Below, piece by piece: positions 34,917-44,557 of a DNA stretch of 64,000 nt; the stretch's first letter is position 1, and each line of letters begins with the position of its first letter. Where the stretch lies: NCBI GenBank assembly GCA_947448135.1, contig CANFLZ010000005.1:1-64000 (forward strand), written 5' to 3'. This stretch comes from Flavobacteriales bacterium. GTDB lineage: Bacteria; Bacteroidota; Bacteroidia; Flavobacteriales_D; Sanyastnellaceae. The notes below the pieces were generated by a model. That model worked only from the letters and a program-made list of their open reading frames with translations. It ran no database searches and was not told the origin of the DNA. The position numbers were made by a program, and so were the translations under genes.

Positions 34917-35777
34917 ATGGGACAAGTTCGTTGGATAAATATGGGATTCAGATGCGTGATTTGTCTGTGCTTGCTTTGCTCTTCTTTTTCCTCAAAAGCA
35001 CAGTTGAGCAAAAAAAATATGAGCCATGAATTTAGCATGATGGGAGGAGGTGGATTTTACATTGGCGAATTAAATCCACACTACAAAAACATGTGGAAGA
35101 ACTCTTCCATCAGCGGCGGACTTAGTTATCGAAGAAATTTTACGAGACAGCTGGGACTGAAGCTGGGAGCGATATATGGAAATGTTGAGTATTGGGATAA
35201 GAATAGCTCTGATGTATGGCAACAAAATCGAAACTTGAATTTTAGAAATCGTTTTTATGAGTTTAGTGCAATCGGAGAAATTAATTATTTTGATTATCAA
35301 CTCAACAGTAAAGATTGGATTACCCCCTATTTATTTGGTGGAATTGCATACTATATGATGAATCCAGAGGGTTTTGCTGAAGGGAGTTGGATAGCTCTGC
35401 AAGCGATGGCTACCGAAGGTCAGGGAACAAATACTGGAAATCAATACAAGTTAAATTCGATTTCGATGCCTTTTGGAGCTGGGATAAAAATGAATATCTA
35501 TAGTGTTTTTGGAATTTCTATTGAGTGGGGAATTCGAAAAACATGGACGGATTATTTTGATGATGTAAGTACGGTTTATACCAATCCCAAAACACAATTG
35601 CACCAGCAAGGCCAGCTCAGTGTGACATTGGCTGATCAAAGCTTGACCAGTGAAAGAGGGTCAGGCTCCAACGAAGGGATGCAGCGAGGAGATCCCTCTA
35701 ATCACGATTGTTATGGATTCTTAATGGCCTCATTGAATATTCGCTTGGATAAACCTGCAACGAATTGCTACAAATAA
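34917..35777 (+). CDS. Outer-membrane beta-barrel protein (DUF6089-like)
   Basis: About 286 residues. A signal peptide ending in SSKAQ is best formed from an ATG at 34941 (MGFRCVICLCLLCSSF); the ATG at 34917 directly after nadK is also possible. The mature part begins HEFSMMGGGGFYIGELNP and continues with alternating aromatic strands and repeated Gly, typical of Bacteroidota porin-like DUF6089 proteins. It sits upstream of uppS-bamA-skp, an order I recall as common in Flavobacteriales, which hints at an outer-membrane biogenesis role. The exact function is unknown. Confidence 0.8.
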   Translation: MGQVRWINMGFRCVICLCLLCSSFSSKAQLSKKNMSHEFSMMGGGGFYIGELNPHYKNMWKNSSISGGLSYRRNFTRQLGLKLGAIYGNVEYWDKNSSDVWQQNRNLNFRNRFYEFSAIGEINYFDYQLNSKDWITPYLFGGIAYYMMNPEGFAEGSWIALQAMATEGQGTNTGNQYKLNSISMPFGAGIKMNIYSVFGISIEWGIRKTWTDYFDDVSTVYTNPKTQLHQQGQLSVTLADQSLTSERGSGSNEGMQRGDPSNHDCYGFLMASLNIRLDKPATNCYK

Positions 35778-35797
35778 GCCAATCGTACTTATTTTTG
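35765..35797 (+). promoter_or_regulatory. Predicted promoter of uppS-bamA
   Basis: TTG at 35765-35767, 22 bases, TATTTTTG at 35790-35797, ending 21 bases before the TTG start of uppS. The -33 box lies in the last codons of the preceding gene. Confidence 0.55.
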
Positions 35798-35818
35798 TAG
35801 TTCTCATTTAACAGAACC

Positions 35819-36556
35819 TTGAGTTTAATAAGTCAAATACGGAAGGATCGCTTACCGCGACATGTTGCTATCATTATGGATGGCAATGGTCGTTGGGCCA
35901 AGAAGCAGGGAAAAGAAAGAGTATTCGGACATTTTCAAGGTGTTGATTCTGTTAGGAAAACTGTCAAAGCAGCCTTGCAATCGGGAGTTGAGTACATTAC
36001 GCTTTATGCATTTTCAACAGAGAATTGGAATAGACCACAAGAGGAAGTCAATGCGTTGATGGAATTATTGGTCAATACGATTTTGAACGAGGTTCCATCG
36101 ATGAATGACCAAGGAATTCGTTTGCGATTCATAGGGGATAGAAATTCTTTACCAGGAAAATGCAAGGAAACGATCATTGCAGCGGAAGGACTAACCGAGA
36201 ATAACTCCAAATTGACATTAATTTTAGCACTAAGCTACAGTGCTCGTTGGGAGATATTAAACGCAGTTAAAAAGATAGTTGACTCTGGAGTTGAAAGTGA
36301 GCGTATAACGGAGGAATTGTTTTCATCAGCTTTAGAGACCAAAGATTTTCCTGATCCAGAACTTTTGATTCGAACAAGCGGTGAATTAAGGATTAGCAAT
36401 TTTTTGCTTTGGCAAATAGCCTACGCGGAGTTATTTTTCACCGATAAATTTTGGCCTGAGTTTGATGAGGAGTTGTTTTATGAAGCAATTTTGTCTTTTC
36501 AGTCAAGAGAAAGAAGATTTGGAAAAACCTCAGAACAAATGACACATTCAGCATGA
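35819..36556 (+). CDS. uppS: Isoprenyl transferase (undecaprenyl diphosphate synthase)
   Basis: Makes the C55 lipid carrier for peptidoglycan and surface glycans from farnesyl and isopentenyl diphosphates. 245 residues with VAIIMDGNGRWAKKQ (catalytic Asp), YAFSTENWNRP, RTSGELRISNFLLWQIAYAELFF and the C-terminal RERRFG. No ATG is available between the upstream in-frame stop and the catalytic motif, so TTG at 35819 is the start; it gives the usual N-terminal length. Its stop overlaps the bamA ATG by four bases. Confidence 0.96.
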   Translation: MSLISQIRKDRLPRHVAIIMDGNGRWAKKQGKERVFGHFQGVDSVRKTVKAALQSGVEYITLYAFSTENWNRPQEEVNALMELLVNTILNEVPSMNDQGIRLRFIGDRNSLPGKCKETIIAAEGLTENNSKLTLILALSYSARWEILNAVKKIVDSGVESERITEELFSSALETKDFPDPELLIRTSGELRISNFLLWQIAYAELFFTDKFWPEFDEELFYEAILSFQSRERRFGKTSEQMTHSA

Positions 36557-39093
36557 AGCCCATTCGATACGTTGCCTTTCTCATTCTGATTGGTTCATTA
36601 TTATCTCAAAATATTTTTTCTCAAAAAGTCATCGGCGGAGGGATTTCTTATGCCACTCCACTCAAATACAAATTGGCGGGGGTTACAATCTTAGGAACAG
36701 AGTTCACTGACGCTCAAGCCATCAAACTATTCAGTGGATTGGAAGAGGGCAAAGAGATAATGGTTCCTGGAGATGACATCACAGAAGCGGTTAGAAAATT
36801 GTGGAAGCAGAAATTATTCAAAGATGTTCAAGTTCAAGTAGCGGAGATCAGAGGAAGTGAAATTTATTTGGTGATTGTTGTCAAGGAAATGGAGCGACTT
36901 GGGACTTTTCGTTTTGAGGGAGTAAAGAAATCTGAAGCCGACAACATTCGTGAAAAATTGGATCTTCGTTCTGGTCGCATTTGTGATGAGAATTTAAAAA
37001 TGACAGCTAAGAACCAGATTTTGGATTTTTATGTCGAAAAAGGCTTTTTCAACACCAAGGTCAACATCAAAGAAAACCCCGATCCTATTGTCAAAAATGG
37101 TGTCCAGTTGATCTTTAATATCAATAAGGGAAAGCGTGTAAAGATTGAGAAAATTGACTTTGTCGGAAACAATATGTTGACCGATAAAAAATTGACGCGC
37201 GCATTGAAAAACACCAAACAACAGGCGTGGTGGAGGTTTTACAAAGCGTCGAAGTATATCGAGAAAGATTTTCAAGAGGACAAGGCTACTATTGTTGCTA
37301 AGTACAACAAAGAAGGATTTAGAAATGCAAAGATTGTTTCCGATAGTTTGTATCCAATTTCCGCCAATCGAATGGGTCTTTTGATTAAAATTGAAGAAGA
37401 TCGAAAATTTTATTTTGGAGATGTAACTTTTGTGGGAAATACAAAGTACAGCCGAAGTGCTTTGGACAGTGTATTAAATATTAAAAGAGGCGATTTGTAT
37501 AACCTGGAGTTGTTGAACAACCGCTTAAATTTTAATCCCAATGGCCGAGATTTAAGTTCGCTGTACACCGATGATGGTTATCTGAACTTTTACGCGTATC
37601 CCATTGAGAACTTGGTTGCAGAAGATACAATCAACGTTGAGATTCGGATGGGTGAGGGCAAGCAATTTAGAAATGGCGATATCAAGGTTTCGGGGAACTC
37701 AAAAACCAATGATCACGTAATCTATCGGGAGTTAAGAACTCGTCCTGGTGATTTGTTCAATCGTTCTGATTTGATGCGTTCTCAGCGGGAATTAAACGCT
37801 TTGGGATTTTTCAATCCAGAGGGTTTTGATATTAGAACTAATCCCAACCCCGATAAAGGAACTGTGGATTTAGAGTATGTTGTTGAAGAAAAACCAAGTG
37901 ATCAAATCCAGTTAAGTGGAGGTTGGGGCGGTGGCCGTGTTGTTGGAACATTGGGTCTGTCTTTCAATAATTTCTCATTGAGAAATATTCTAAAAAAGGA
38001 AGCTTGGAGTCCGCTTCCCTCGGGAGATGGACAGCGTTTATCGATTAACGCTATGTCCAATGGGGTATATTATCAGTCGTACAATCTTTCATTTGTTGAG
38101 CCTTGGTTGGGAGGTAAAAAACCAAATTCACTCAGTGTTTCTGTATATCATTCAGTCACCAGTAATGGGCAAAAGAAATACATCGGTGATGTATTGAATC
38201 CCAATCGCACATCAATGGAAATTACAGGAGCTTCTTTGAGCTTTGGCCAGCGTTGGCAAAGACCAGATGACTGGTTTATGTTTTATTCAGGGATAACGTA
38301 CCAGCATTTTAACTTAAATCATTACGGATCATTCTTTGCCTTTAATGAGGGATATGCGAATAACTTGAACGGTAGTATCAACATCGAACGGAACTCCGTT
38401 TCCGATCCAATCTATCCAACTTGGGGTTCACGTATCACTTTCTCTTCAAAATTCACCATGCCTTATCATTGGTGGGGAGAGCATGTTCAAGGAAAGTCGT
38501 ATGATTATGCGGCGATGACTGATCAAGATCGTTACAAGTGGGTAGAATATTACAAGTTGAAATTCACGGCGCATTGGTATACCGCATTGAACAAACACAA
38601 AACAAATAAATTTGTTTTAAATACCAATGTGGGTTTTGGCTTCTTAGGGACTTACAACAAAAAATTAGGACAATCTCCATTTGAACGATATTACCTAGGT
38701 GGAGTTTATTTAAGTGGATTCCAATTGGATGGTCGTGAAATCGTGAACTTGCGCGGTTATGATGATTTGTCGTTGACAACTCCTTCTGATCGTGTTGGCG
38801 CTCCTGTCATCACAAAGTATAGCTTTGAGTTGAGATACCCCTTGACCACCAATCCAAGTGCAACCATTTATGCGCTTACGTTCTTCGAAGGAGGTCGCAC
38901 ATGGGCTGATTTCTCCAATTATGACCCATTCAATCTCTACAAATCTACAGGAGCAGGTTTGCGCATCTTCTTACCCATGTTTGGTCTATTGGGATTTGAT
39001 TACGGATGGCGATTAGATACCTTGCAAAAGGCCCCCAATATGGCAAAAGGACAATTCCACTTTTCTATTGGCGCGAATCTTGGGGAATTGTAA
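36553..39093 (+). CDS. bamA: Outer membrane protein assembly factor BamA
   Basis: Omp85 protein that inserts beta-barrels into the outer membrane. 846 residues: signal peptide (about 1-24), POTRA repeats to about residue 450 (segments such as VTILGTEFTDAQAIKLFSG, IDFVGNNMLTDKKLTRAL, VTFVGNTKYSRSALDSVL, IKVSGNSKTNDHVIYRELRTRPGD), then a 16-strand barrel ending with FHFSIGANLGEL. The barrel includes the YYLGGVYLSGFQLDGREIVNLRGYDD region around the conserved lid-lock motif. Followed by two Skp-like chaperone genes, the usual Bacteroidota order. Confidence 0.96.
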   Translation: MKPIRYVAFLILIGSLLSQNIFSQKVIGGGISYATPLKYKLAGVTILGTEFTDAQAIKLFSGLEEGKEIMVPGDDITEAVRKLWKQKLFKDVQVQVAEIRGSEIYLVIVVKEMERLGTFRFEGVKKSEADNIREKLDLRSGRICDENLKMTAKNQILDFYVEKGFFNTKVNIKENPDPIVKNGVQLIFNINKGKRVKIEKIDFVGNNMLTDKKLTRALKNTKQQAWWRFYKASKYIEKDFQEDKATIVAKYNKEGFRNAKIVSDSLYPISANRMGLLIKIEEDRKFYFGDVTFVGNTKYSRSALDSVLNIKRGDLYNLELLNNRLNFNPNGRDLSSLYTDDGYLNFYAYPIENLVAEDTINVEIRMGEGKQFRNGDIKVSGNSKTNDHVIYRELRTRPGDLFNRSDLMRSQRELNALGFFNPEGFDIRTNPNPDKGTVDLEYVVEEKPSDQIQLSGGWGGGRVVGTLGLSFNNFSLRNILKKEAWSPLPSGDGQRLSINAMSNGVYYQSYNLSFVEPWLGGKKPNSLSVSVYHSVTSNGQKKYIGDVLNPNRTSMEITGASLSFGQRWQRPDDWFMFYSGITYQHFNLNHYGSFFAFNEGYANNLNGSINIERNSVSDPIYPTWGSRITFSSKFTMPYHWWGEHVQGKSYDYAAMTDQDRYKWVEYYKLKFTAHWYTALNKHKTNKFVLNTNVGFGFLGTYNKKLGQSPFERYYLGGVYLSGFQLDGREIVNLRGYDDLSLTTPSDRVGAPVITKYSFELRYPLTTNPSATIYALTFFEGGRTWADFSNYDPFNLYKSTGAGLRIFLPMFGLLGFDYGWRLDTLQKAPNMAKGQFHFSIGANLGEL

Positions 39094-39128
39094 AGCAATA
39101 TTTGTATCTTGGCACTCGTTAGAAAACA

Positions 39129-39761
39129 ATGAAAAAAGCGATAGTATTACTCACATTATTATTTCCACTTTGGCTCAATGCGCAAAAGTTTGGATATGTT
39201 GATTCAAAATATATTTTGGGACACATTCAGGCTTATCAAGACGCTCAAGCTGATTTGGATAAAATGAGCATAGATTGGCAAAAAGAGATTGAGCAGAAAT
39301 ACGAAGGAATTGAGAAGATGGAAAAAGCTTATCAGGCAGAGAAGATTTTGTTGACGGATGAAATGAAGAAGAAGAGAGAGTCTGAAATTGAAGAGAAGAG
39401 AAAGGAAGCTAGAGAATTACAGAAGAAACGATTTGGAGTTGAAGGAGATTTGTTTAAGAAGCGTGATGAATTGATTAAGCCCATTCAGGATGATATTTAT
39501 ACCGCCATTCAAGATGTTGCTTCGCAAGGCGGATTGATGGTTGTGTTTGATAAGGCAAATGAATCCAACATTTTGTATTCAAATCCCAAGCATGATATCA
39601 GTGACAAGGTTTTGAAGAAAATGGGATTAAAACCAGGTGATACGACGGATGGTGCAGAAGAGGAAGAGAAAACAGACGAAGCGCCCAAAGGAAATGCGAA
39701 AGGTGGGGTTGGTGGAAAAAGTGATACCAAGTCACCAACAGGAGCTAAAAAGAGACCATAA
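39129..39761 (+). CDS. OmpH/Skp-family periplasmic chaperone, first copy
   Basis: 210 residues with a signal peptide (MKKAIVLLTLLFPLWLNAQ), the Skp signature FGYVDSKYILGHIQ and a long charged coiled-coil (about residues 45-120, rich in Lys/Glu) that should form the tentacles of a trimer. These hold unfolded outer-membrane proteins on their way to BamA. The C-terminal tail of about 40 residues is low-complexity and Gly/Lys-rich, unlike the second copy. It lies 35 bases after bamA. Confidence 0.92.
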   Translation: MKKAIVLLTLLFPLWLNAQKFGYVDSKYILGHIQAYQDAQADLDKMSIDWQKEIEQKYEGIEKMEKAYQAEKILLTDEMKKKRESEIEEKRKEARELQKKRFGVEGDLFKKRDELIKPIQDDIYTAIQDVASQGGLMVVFDKANESNILYSNPKHDISDKVLKKMGLKPGDTTDGAEEEEKTDEAPKGNAKGGVGGKSDTKSPTGAKKRP

Positions 39762-39778
39762 AGTTTAAATTATACAAG

Positions 39779-40324
39779 ATGAAAAAAGTAAGTTTATTTT
39801 TAATGTTAGTATGCTTGTCAGTTGTTGCAAGTGCTCAGAAGATCGGTCATACTGACGGACAAGTGTTGCTATTCTCTATGCCGGAGATTACCAAAGTCAA
39901 TGCGGATTTGGAAAAAATCTCCAGTGATTTTACCAATACCATGAATGAAATGCAAAAAGATTATCAAACCAAGTTGCAGGAATTTGAATCCAATAAAACA
40001 ACCTGGCCAGAAGCAATCCTTCAAAGCAAGTACAAGGCGATAGTTGATTTGGAAAAGAACATGGGAGATTTTGAGCAAACGGCCAACCAAGAATTGGAAA
40101 AAAGTCGCAACGAAATGATTCAACCTTTGGTGGATCGTATCGGAGTTGCAATCGAGCAAGTGGCTAAAGAAGAGGGTTATTCATATATCATTGACGCAAG
40201 TTCAGGCGTATTGTTGTACAGAGGTGGTGATGATGTGACAGACAAAATCAAAACCAAATTGGGGATACCTTTGACTCCAGCTGCACCAGCCGCCCCAACC
40301 ACTAATCCAGCTCCAAAGAAATAG
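39779..40324 (+). CDS. OmpH/Skp-family periplasmic chaperone, second copy
   Basis: 181 residues with a signal peptide (MKKVSLFLMLVCLSVVASAQ), the IGHTDGQVLLFSMPEI motif, a shorter coiled-coil (about 35-110) and a Pro/Ala-rich tail. It is a paralogue of the gene 17 bases upstream, with low similarity in the helical part and better similarity at both ends of the Skp fold. Two skp-like genes between bamA and murI are common in Bacteroidota; division of labour between them is unknown. Confidence 0.92.
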   Translation: MKKVSLFLMLVCLSVVASAQKIGHTDGQVLLFSMPEITKVNADLEKISSDFTNTMNEMQKDYQTKLQEFESNKTTWPEAILQSKYKAIVDLEKNMGDFEQTANQELEKSRNEMIQPLVDRIGVAIEQVAKEEGYSYIIDASSGVLLYRGGDDVTDKIKTKLGIPLTPAAPAAPTTNPAPKK

Positions 40325-40328
40325 TCCA

Positions 40329-41138
40329 TTGGCTTCTTCCCAACCTATAGGAATCTTTGATTCAGGTATTGGCGGGATGACTGTAGCCAACGCCATTCGT
40401 AAAGCGCTCCCTAACGAGCGCTTTATCTATTTTGGGGATACTGCTCATTTGCCTTACGGCGATAAATCCCCAGAGAGTATTCGGCATTATGCTGCCAGGA
40501 TTACGCAATACCTGATCGAGAAAAAGTGCAAGGCTATCGTAATTGCCTGCAATACCGCAAGTGCACATGCCTATAAAACGGTGTGTGATATCGCAGGTCC
40601 CCACATTCCAGTTATCAATGTAATTGATCCGGTGGCAACGTATGTGAGCGAAAAATTTGATAAGAAGAGAATTGGCGTTATTGGCACAAAAGGCACAATA
40701 GCTTCACGAGTTTATGTCAATAGAATCGAAAAATTGAATAAATCGCTCAAGGTCATTTCAAACGCAACCCCTTTGTTGGCATCGATGATTGAAGAAGGAT
40801 TTTACAACAACAAAATTTCTCAGACTATTATCAATAGTTATTTGTCCAAGCCTAATTTTAAAGACATTCATGCTTTGATTTTGGCTTGTACCCATTATCC
40901 ATTGATTCGCAAAGAAGTTGATTTGTATTACAAAAAGAAAATTGAAATCATTGACAATGGCGAGGTGGCAGCCTTGGCTTTGAAAGAGGAGTTGTCTAAA
41001 AGAAAACTGGAAGCTACAAAGCCTTCCAAACTGAAAGATTTGTTTGTGATTTCCGATTATACAGAAGCCTTTGAAATGTCCACCAAGATCTTTTTTGGTG
41101 AAAAGGTGGCTTTGAAAACCGCTCGAATTTGGGAGTGA
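40329..41138 (+). CDS. murI: Glutamate racemase
   Basis: Supplies D-glutamate for peptidoglycan. 269 residues, with the catalytic Asp in IGIFDSGIGGMTV and the two catalytic Cys in VIACNTASA and LACTHYPL. There is no ATG before the catalytic Asp in this frame, so the TTG at 40329, four bases after the skp stop, is the start. It is the last gene of the envelope block. Its terminator lies inside the converging gene at 41171-41199. Confidence 0.96.
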   Translation: MASSQPIGIFDSGIGGMTVANAIRKALPNERFIYFGDTAHLPYGDKSPESIRHYAARITQYLIEKKCKAIVIACNTASAHAYKTVCDIAGPHIPVINVIDPVATYVSEKFDKKRIGVIGTKGTIASRVYVNRIEKLNKSLKVISNATPLLASMIEEGFYNNKISQTIINSYLSKPNFKDIHALILACTHYPLIRKEVDLYYKKKIEIIDNGEVAALALKEELSKRKLEATKPSKLKDLFVISDYTEAFEMSTKIFFGEKVALKTARIWE

Positions 41139-41140
41139 TA

Positions 41141-42352
41141 TTATCCTTTTGCGTAATCAGATAAATATTCAAATGGCGGAGTTAATTCGCCATTTTTTGT
41201 TTCAGTAGCCCCTACAATCATGGGATGGTTTTCTATCAATAAATTAGGAATGACACTTTGGATCAGTTCATTTCCAAAATCTTCAGAAGCATCGCGGGGC
41301 AATTCACAAGGTAAATTATCGATGGTCATCATCATGATTGCCTTGGGATTAGACCAATCACATACTTCTCCTGTTTCTTTGTTGTATCCAAAAAATGGTT
41401 CTTGAATCGTAGAAGCTTTTACGGTTGCGGCAATTGGTCCATTAATATCGCAGCTGATATCAGCAATCACTTGACAGCGATGATTGGATGTATTCAAATC
41501 AGCTTGGCTCAGTAAAACAGGATTACCACTCTTCCACAAATGACATGCAAAATAAATGTCTGCATGGGCTACATAACGGTTGAGACAACTTCTGTAGGTT
41601 TCAGGATGAGAATAAAATTCTTTTTTATCAAATCCACCGTCACTAATTCTCTCGTAATAATCGGCAGTATCGAGATGTACATAAATAGATTCATGTCCAT
41701 TGTATTTTAGAAACTCATCGGGAGTAACTCTTTTCATTCCGAAGAATTGAATCATTTCTTCAGCTCCATGTCCGACACGTCCCCATCCGGTAACTACGGC
41801 TTTGATGGGTTGGGCTAATGTAACTTTACTTCCGAAGTCCTCCATTTCCTTGCGATCATGACAAGACATGGGAGACGGCAATTCAAACCATTTTTTTTTG
41901 TAACCCAATGCACGAATACCTTCAAAAACGCCCACAATACCTGCATATCTTCCGAAGCCGATAACGCGCTTTCCAGTTTCATCTTTCAAAACTTCATAAT
42001 CAATCAAAGTAATTTTCTTCTCGAGAATCGCTTTGAGCAGTTTTGCGTTGTAGGGTTGTTTTTTAAAAGTATGAGAAAAGAAAAGGTAGGATTTGTTGGG
42101 AATCAATTGATCAACTGGCACTTCTTTCACGCCAATCATGACATCTGCAGACGAAATATCTTCTTGAACAGTAATTCCGATCGCAGTATATTCTTCGTCT
42201 TTAAATCGTCGGATAGGACTGGATTGAACGATGATATTTATTTCCGGAAGATTTTTTTGCAACAACACACATTGTGCTGGAGTGAGTGCAACTCGGAAAT
42301 CAGGCGGAGTTTTTCCCTCACGGATAACCGCGATCGTTAAAGATTTTTGCAT
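41141..42352 (-). CDS. Saccharopine dehydrogenase (lysine-forming)/alanine dehydrogenase-family oxidoreductase
   Basis: 403 residues from the ATG at 42352, which gives the family-like start TIAVIREGKTPPDFRVALTP; an ATG four codons upstream is possible. N-terminal catalytic domain, then a Rossmann NAD site in VTGWGRVGHGAEEM. It resembles LYS1-type saccharopine dehydrogenases more than classical alanine dehydrogenases (LSQADLNTSNHRCQVIADISCDINGPIAATVKAST). Role in lysine breakdown or synthesis is uncertain. It lies 58 bases downstream of paaA on the same strand and converges with murI, two bases apart. Confidence 0.8.
   Translation of the reverse strand: MQKSLTIAVIREGKTPPDFRVALTPAQCVLLQKNLPEINIIVQSSPIRRFKDEEYTAIGITVQEDISSADVMIGVKEVPVDQLIPNKSYLFFSHTFKKQPYNAKLLKAILEKKITLIDYEVLKDETGKRVIGFGRYAGIVGVFEGIRALGYKKKWFELPSPMSCHDRKEMEDFGSKVTLAQPIKAVVTGWGRVGHGAEEMIQFFGMKRVTPDEFLKYNGHESIYVHLDTADYYERISDGGFDKKEFYSHPETYRSCLNRYVAHADIYFACHLWKSGNPVLLSQADLNTSNHRCQVIADISCDINGPIAATVKASTIQEPFFGYNKETGEVCDWSNPKAIMMMTIDNLPCELPRDASEDFGNELIQSVIPNLLIENHPMIVGATETKNGELTPPFEYLSDYAKG
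41171..41199 (+). terminator. Terminator of murI inside the converging gene
   Basis: aaatggcg (41171-41178) pairs with cgccattt (41188-41195), followed by a T-run. It is 32 bases after the murI stop and lies within the last 20 codons of the minus-strand dehydrogenase gene. Confidence 0.75.
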
Positions 42353-42410
42353 AAGCGCTTTCATTGAGCGGGACAAAAATAGGTTGTCCCACTCAAATCA
42401 GGTGAATCAA

Positions 42411-43346
42411 TTAAGCTGCAGCAGTATTTTTATTGGCTTTTTTGTTGGCATAAGCAACAGCAGCTTCACGAACCCAAGCGCCATTTTCGTATGCATTGAC
42501 TCGTGTTTCAATTCTTTGCTTGTTGCAAGGGCCATTTCCTTTTACCACTTCATTGAACTCTGTCCAATCAATTTCTCCAAAATCGTAATGACCTCTTTCT
42601 TCATTCCATTTTAAATCTGGATCAGGAAGTGTAAGTCCCAAGTATTCTGTTTGAGGCACGGACATGTCGACAAAACGCTGACGCAATTCATCATTGCTTT
42701 GGCGTTTGATTTTCCAAATCATGTTTTGGGAGCTATGCGCAGAATCCCTGTCAGAAGGACCAAACATCATCAAACTTGGCCACCACCAACGATTTAAAGC
42801 ATCTTGCGCCATTTGCTTTTGCGCAGGAGTTCCCTTAGACAATGAAATCATGATTTCGTACCCTTGTCGTTGATGAAAAGATTCTTCTTTGCAAATACGA
42901 ATCATGGCGCGGCTGTATGGCCCATAACTCGTGCGTTGCAATGCTACTTGATTGACAATTGCAGCTCCATCAACCAACCAACCAATTGCACCAATATCAG
43001 CCCAACTTAAAGTGGGATAGTTGAATATGGAAGAATATTTTGCTTTTCCAGAATGTAACTCTTCTATGAGCGTATCTCTTTCAATTCCGAGTGTTTCAGC
43101 AGCACTGTATAAATACAATCCGTGACCAGCTTCATCTTGAACTTTCGCCAATAAAATAGCCTTGCGTCTCAAAGATGGAGCACGTGATATCCAATTTCCT
43201 TCAGGCAACATACCGACAATCTCGCTGTGGGCGTGCTGCGCAATTTGTCTAATCAAGGTCTTACGATACCCATCTGGCATCCAATCTTTGGCTTCAATTT
43301 TATTTTCTGCATCAACAAATGCTTGGAATTTTTCTTCGACGCTCAT
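42411..43346 (-). CDS. paaA: 1,2-phenylacetyl-CoA epoxidase catalytic subunit PaaA
   Basis: Di-iron monooxygenase subunit that epoxidises the ring of phenylacetyl-CoA. 311 residues, four-helix-bundle ferritin-like fold, with iron-ligand motifs [13 protein letters not shown] (ExxH) and [15 protein letters not shown] (ExxH), and the typical [15 protein letters not shown] segment. The ATG at 43346 matches family starts; an ATG six codons upstream is less likely. The structural partner PaaC and PaaB/PaaD are not in the window. paaE, its reductase, diverges 98 bases away. Confidence 0.95.
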   Translation of the reverse strand: MSVEEKFQAFVDAENKIEAKDWMPDGYRKTLIRQIAQHAHSEIVGMLPEGNWISRAPSLRRKAILLAKVQDEAGHGLYLYSAAETLGIERDTLIEELHSGKAKYSSIFNYPTLSWADIGAIGWLVDGAAIVNQVALQRTSYGPYSRAMIRICKEESFHQRQGYEIMISLSKGTPAQKQMAQDALNRWWWPSLMMFGPSDRDSAHSSQNMIWKIKRQSNDELRQRFVDMSVPQTEYLGLTLPDPDLKWNEERGHYDFGEIDWTEFNEVVKGNGPCNKQRIETRVNAYENGAWVREAAVAYANKKANKNTAAA

Positions 43347-43444
43347 GGTAGAAATTTTTAGCAATGTTAAGAAAGGAAACTTTAATCAAAACATGAAATA
43401 ACAGAAATCATATCAGAAAATGAGAATGAATGTATTTTCGCGAC

Positions 43445-44518
43445 ATGGCAAGACCCGTATTTCATTCTTTACCTGTTGTAGAGATTAAAAAAGAAACCAA
43501 TGATTGCGTTTCTGTAGCGTTTTCAATTCCAGCAGAGTTGAAGGAGGCTTATCAATACCAACCTGGTCAGTATTTGACATTGCGCGCGACCATTGATGGA
43601 CAAGATATCCGAAGGTCGTATTCGTTGTGCAGTGCTCCAGCTGAAGAGTTGTGCAGAGTGGCCATTAAAAAAGTGGATGGTGGCGTGTTTAGTACCTGGG
43701 CCAACGAGGCTCTAACGGTTGGTACCCCATTACAGGTAATGACGCCTATGGGAAGTTTTTGTCCAACGGTAGATGCTTCCAATAAGAAACACTATTTATT
43801 GGTTGGCGCTGGCAGCGGGGTGACGCCATTGATTTCTATTGCCAAGACAGTGTTGGCTGATGAGCCCAATAGTGAGGTTACCATGATTTTAGGGAATCGC
43901 CATTTTCAAAGCATCATTTTCAGAGATGAATTAGAAGACTTGAAGGATATCTATTTGGGACGATTCCGAATTTTCCATGTTTTGAGCGGTGAGCCCAATG
44001 AAATTTCATTGTTGCATGGAAGAATTGATGCCGATAAATTAAAAGGATTCATGGAAACTTTTTTAGCACACTCTCCATTGGATTCCGTGTTTTTGTGCGG
44101 CCCTCAGGTGATGACAGAATCAGCGCGAGATTATTTTTATTCTATCGGAATGAGTGAAGAACAAGTTCACTTGGAATTGTTTGGTACTGCATTGCCTCAA
44201 GGGGCACCAAGAAAGAAAGAGGTTGTATTGGATGCCAATGATTTGTGCGAGGTTTCGGTCATTTATGACGGACAACAAACGGATTTCAAAATGTCTAAAG
44301 GAGCCATGGTTTTGGATGAAGCTCAAAAGGCAGGTTTGGATATTCCTTACAGCTGCAAAGGCGGTATGTGTTGCACATGCAGGGCTAAAGTGGTAGAAGG
44401 GAATGCCGAAATGGTTGTGAATTACGCTTTGGAGCCAGGAGAAGTGGATGCAGGTTATGTCTTAACTTGTCAAGCACATCCGGTGAGTAGCAAATTGATC
44501 GTTGACTTTGATCAATAA
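43445..44518 (+). CDS. paaE: 1,2-phenylacetyl-CoA epoxidase reductase PaaE
   Basis: Passes electrons from NADPH through FAD and a [2Fe-2S] cluster to PaaA. 357 residues: FAD domain with RRSYSLCSAP (RxYS), NAD(P) domain with LLVGAGSGVTPLISI and VFLCGPQVM, and a C-terminal plant-type ferredoxin domain with CKGGMCCTC and a final Cys in LTCQAH. The ATG at 43445 follows an imperfect -7 box (TATTTTCG at 43433-43440) by four bases. A related phenol hydroxylase-type reductase is possible, but divergence from paaA supports PaaE. Confidence 0.92.
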   Translation: MARPVFHSLPVVEIKKETNDCVSVAFSIPAELKEAYQYQPGQYLTLRATIDGQDIRRSYSLCSAPAEELCRVAIKKVDGGVFSTWANEALTVGTPLQVMTPMGSFCPTVDASNKKHYLLVGAGSGVTPLISIAKTVLADEPNSEVTMILGNRHFQSIIFRDELEDLKDIYLGRFRIFHVLSGEPNEISLLHGRIDADKLKGFMETFLAHSPLDSVFLCGPQVMTESARDYFYSIGMSEEQVHLELFGTALPQGAPRKKEVVLDANDLCEVSVIYDGQQTDFKMSKGAMVLDEAQKAGLDIPYSCKGGMCCTCRAKVVEGNAEMVVNYALEPGEVDAGYVLTCQAHPVSSKLIVDFDQ

Positions 44519-44545
44519 ATAACGAGATCAAAGGCGCTCTGTGTT

Positions 44546-44553
44546 TATTTTTG
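44546..44553 (+). promoter_or_regulatory. Predicted promoter (-7 box) of valS
   Basis: TATTTTTG ends four bases before the valS ATG, predicting a leaderless mRNA. No -33 TTG at the usual distance. Confidence 0.55.
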
Positions 44554-44557
44554 TAAC

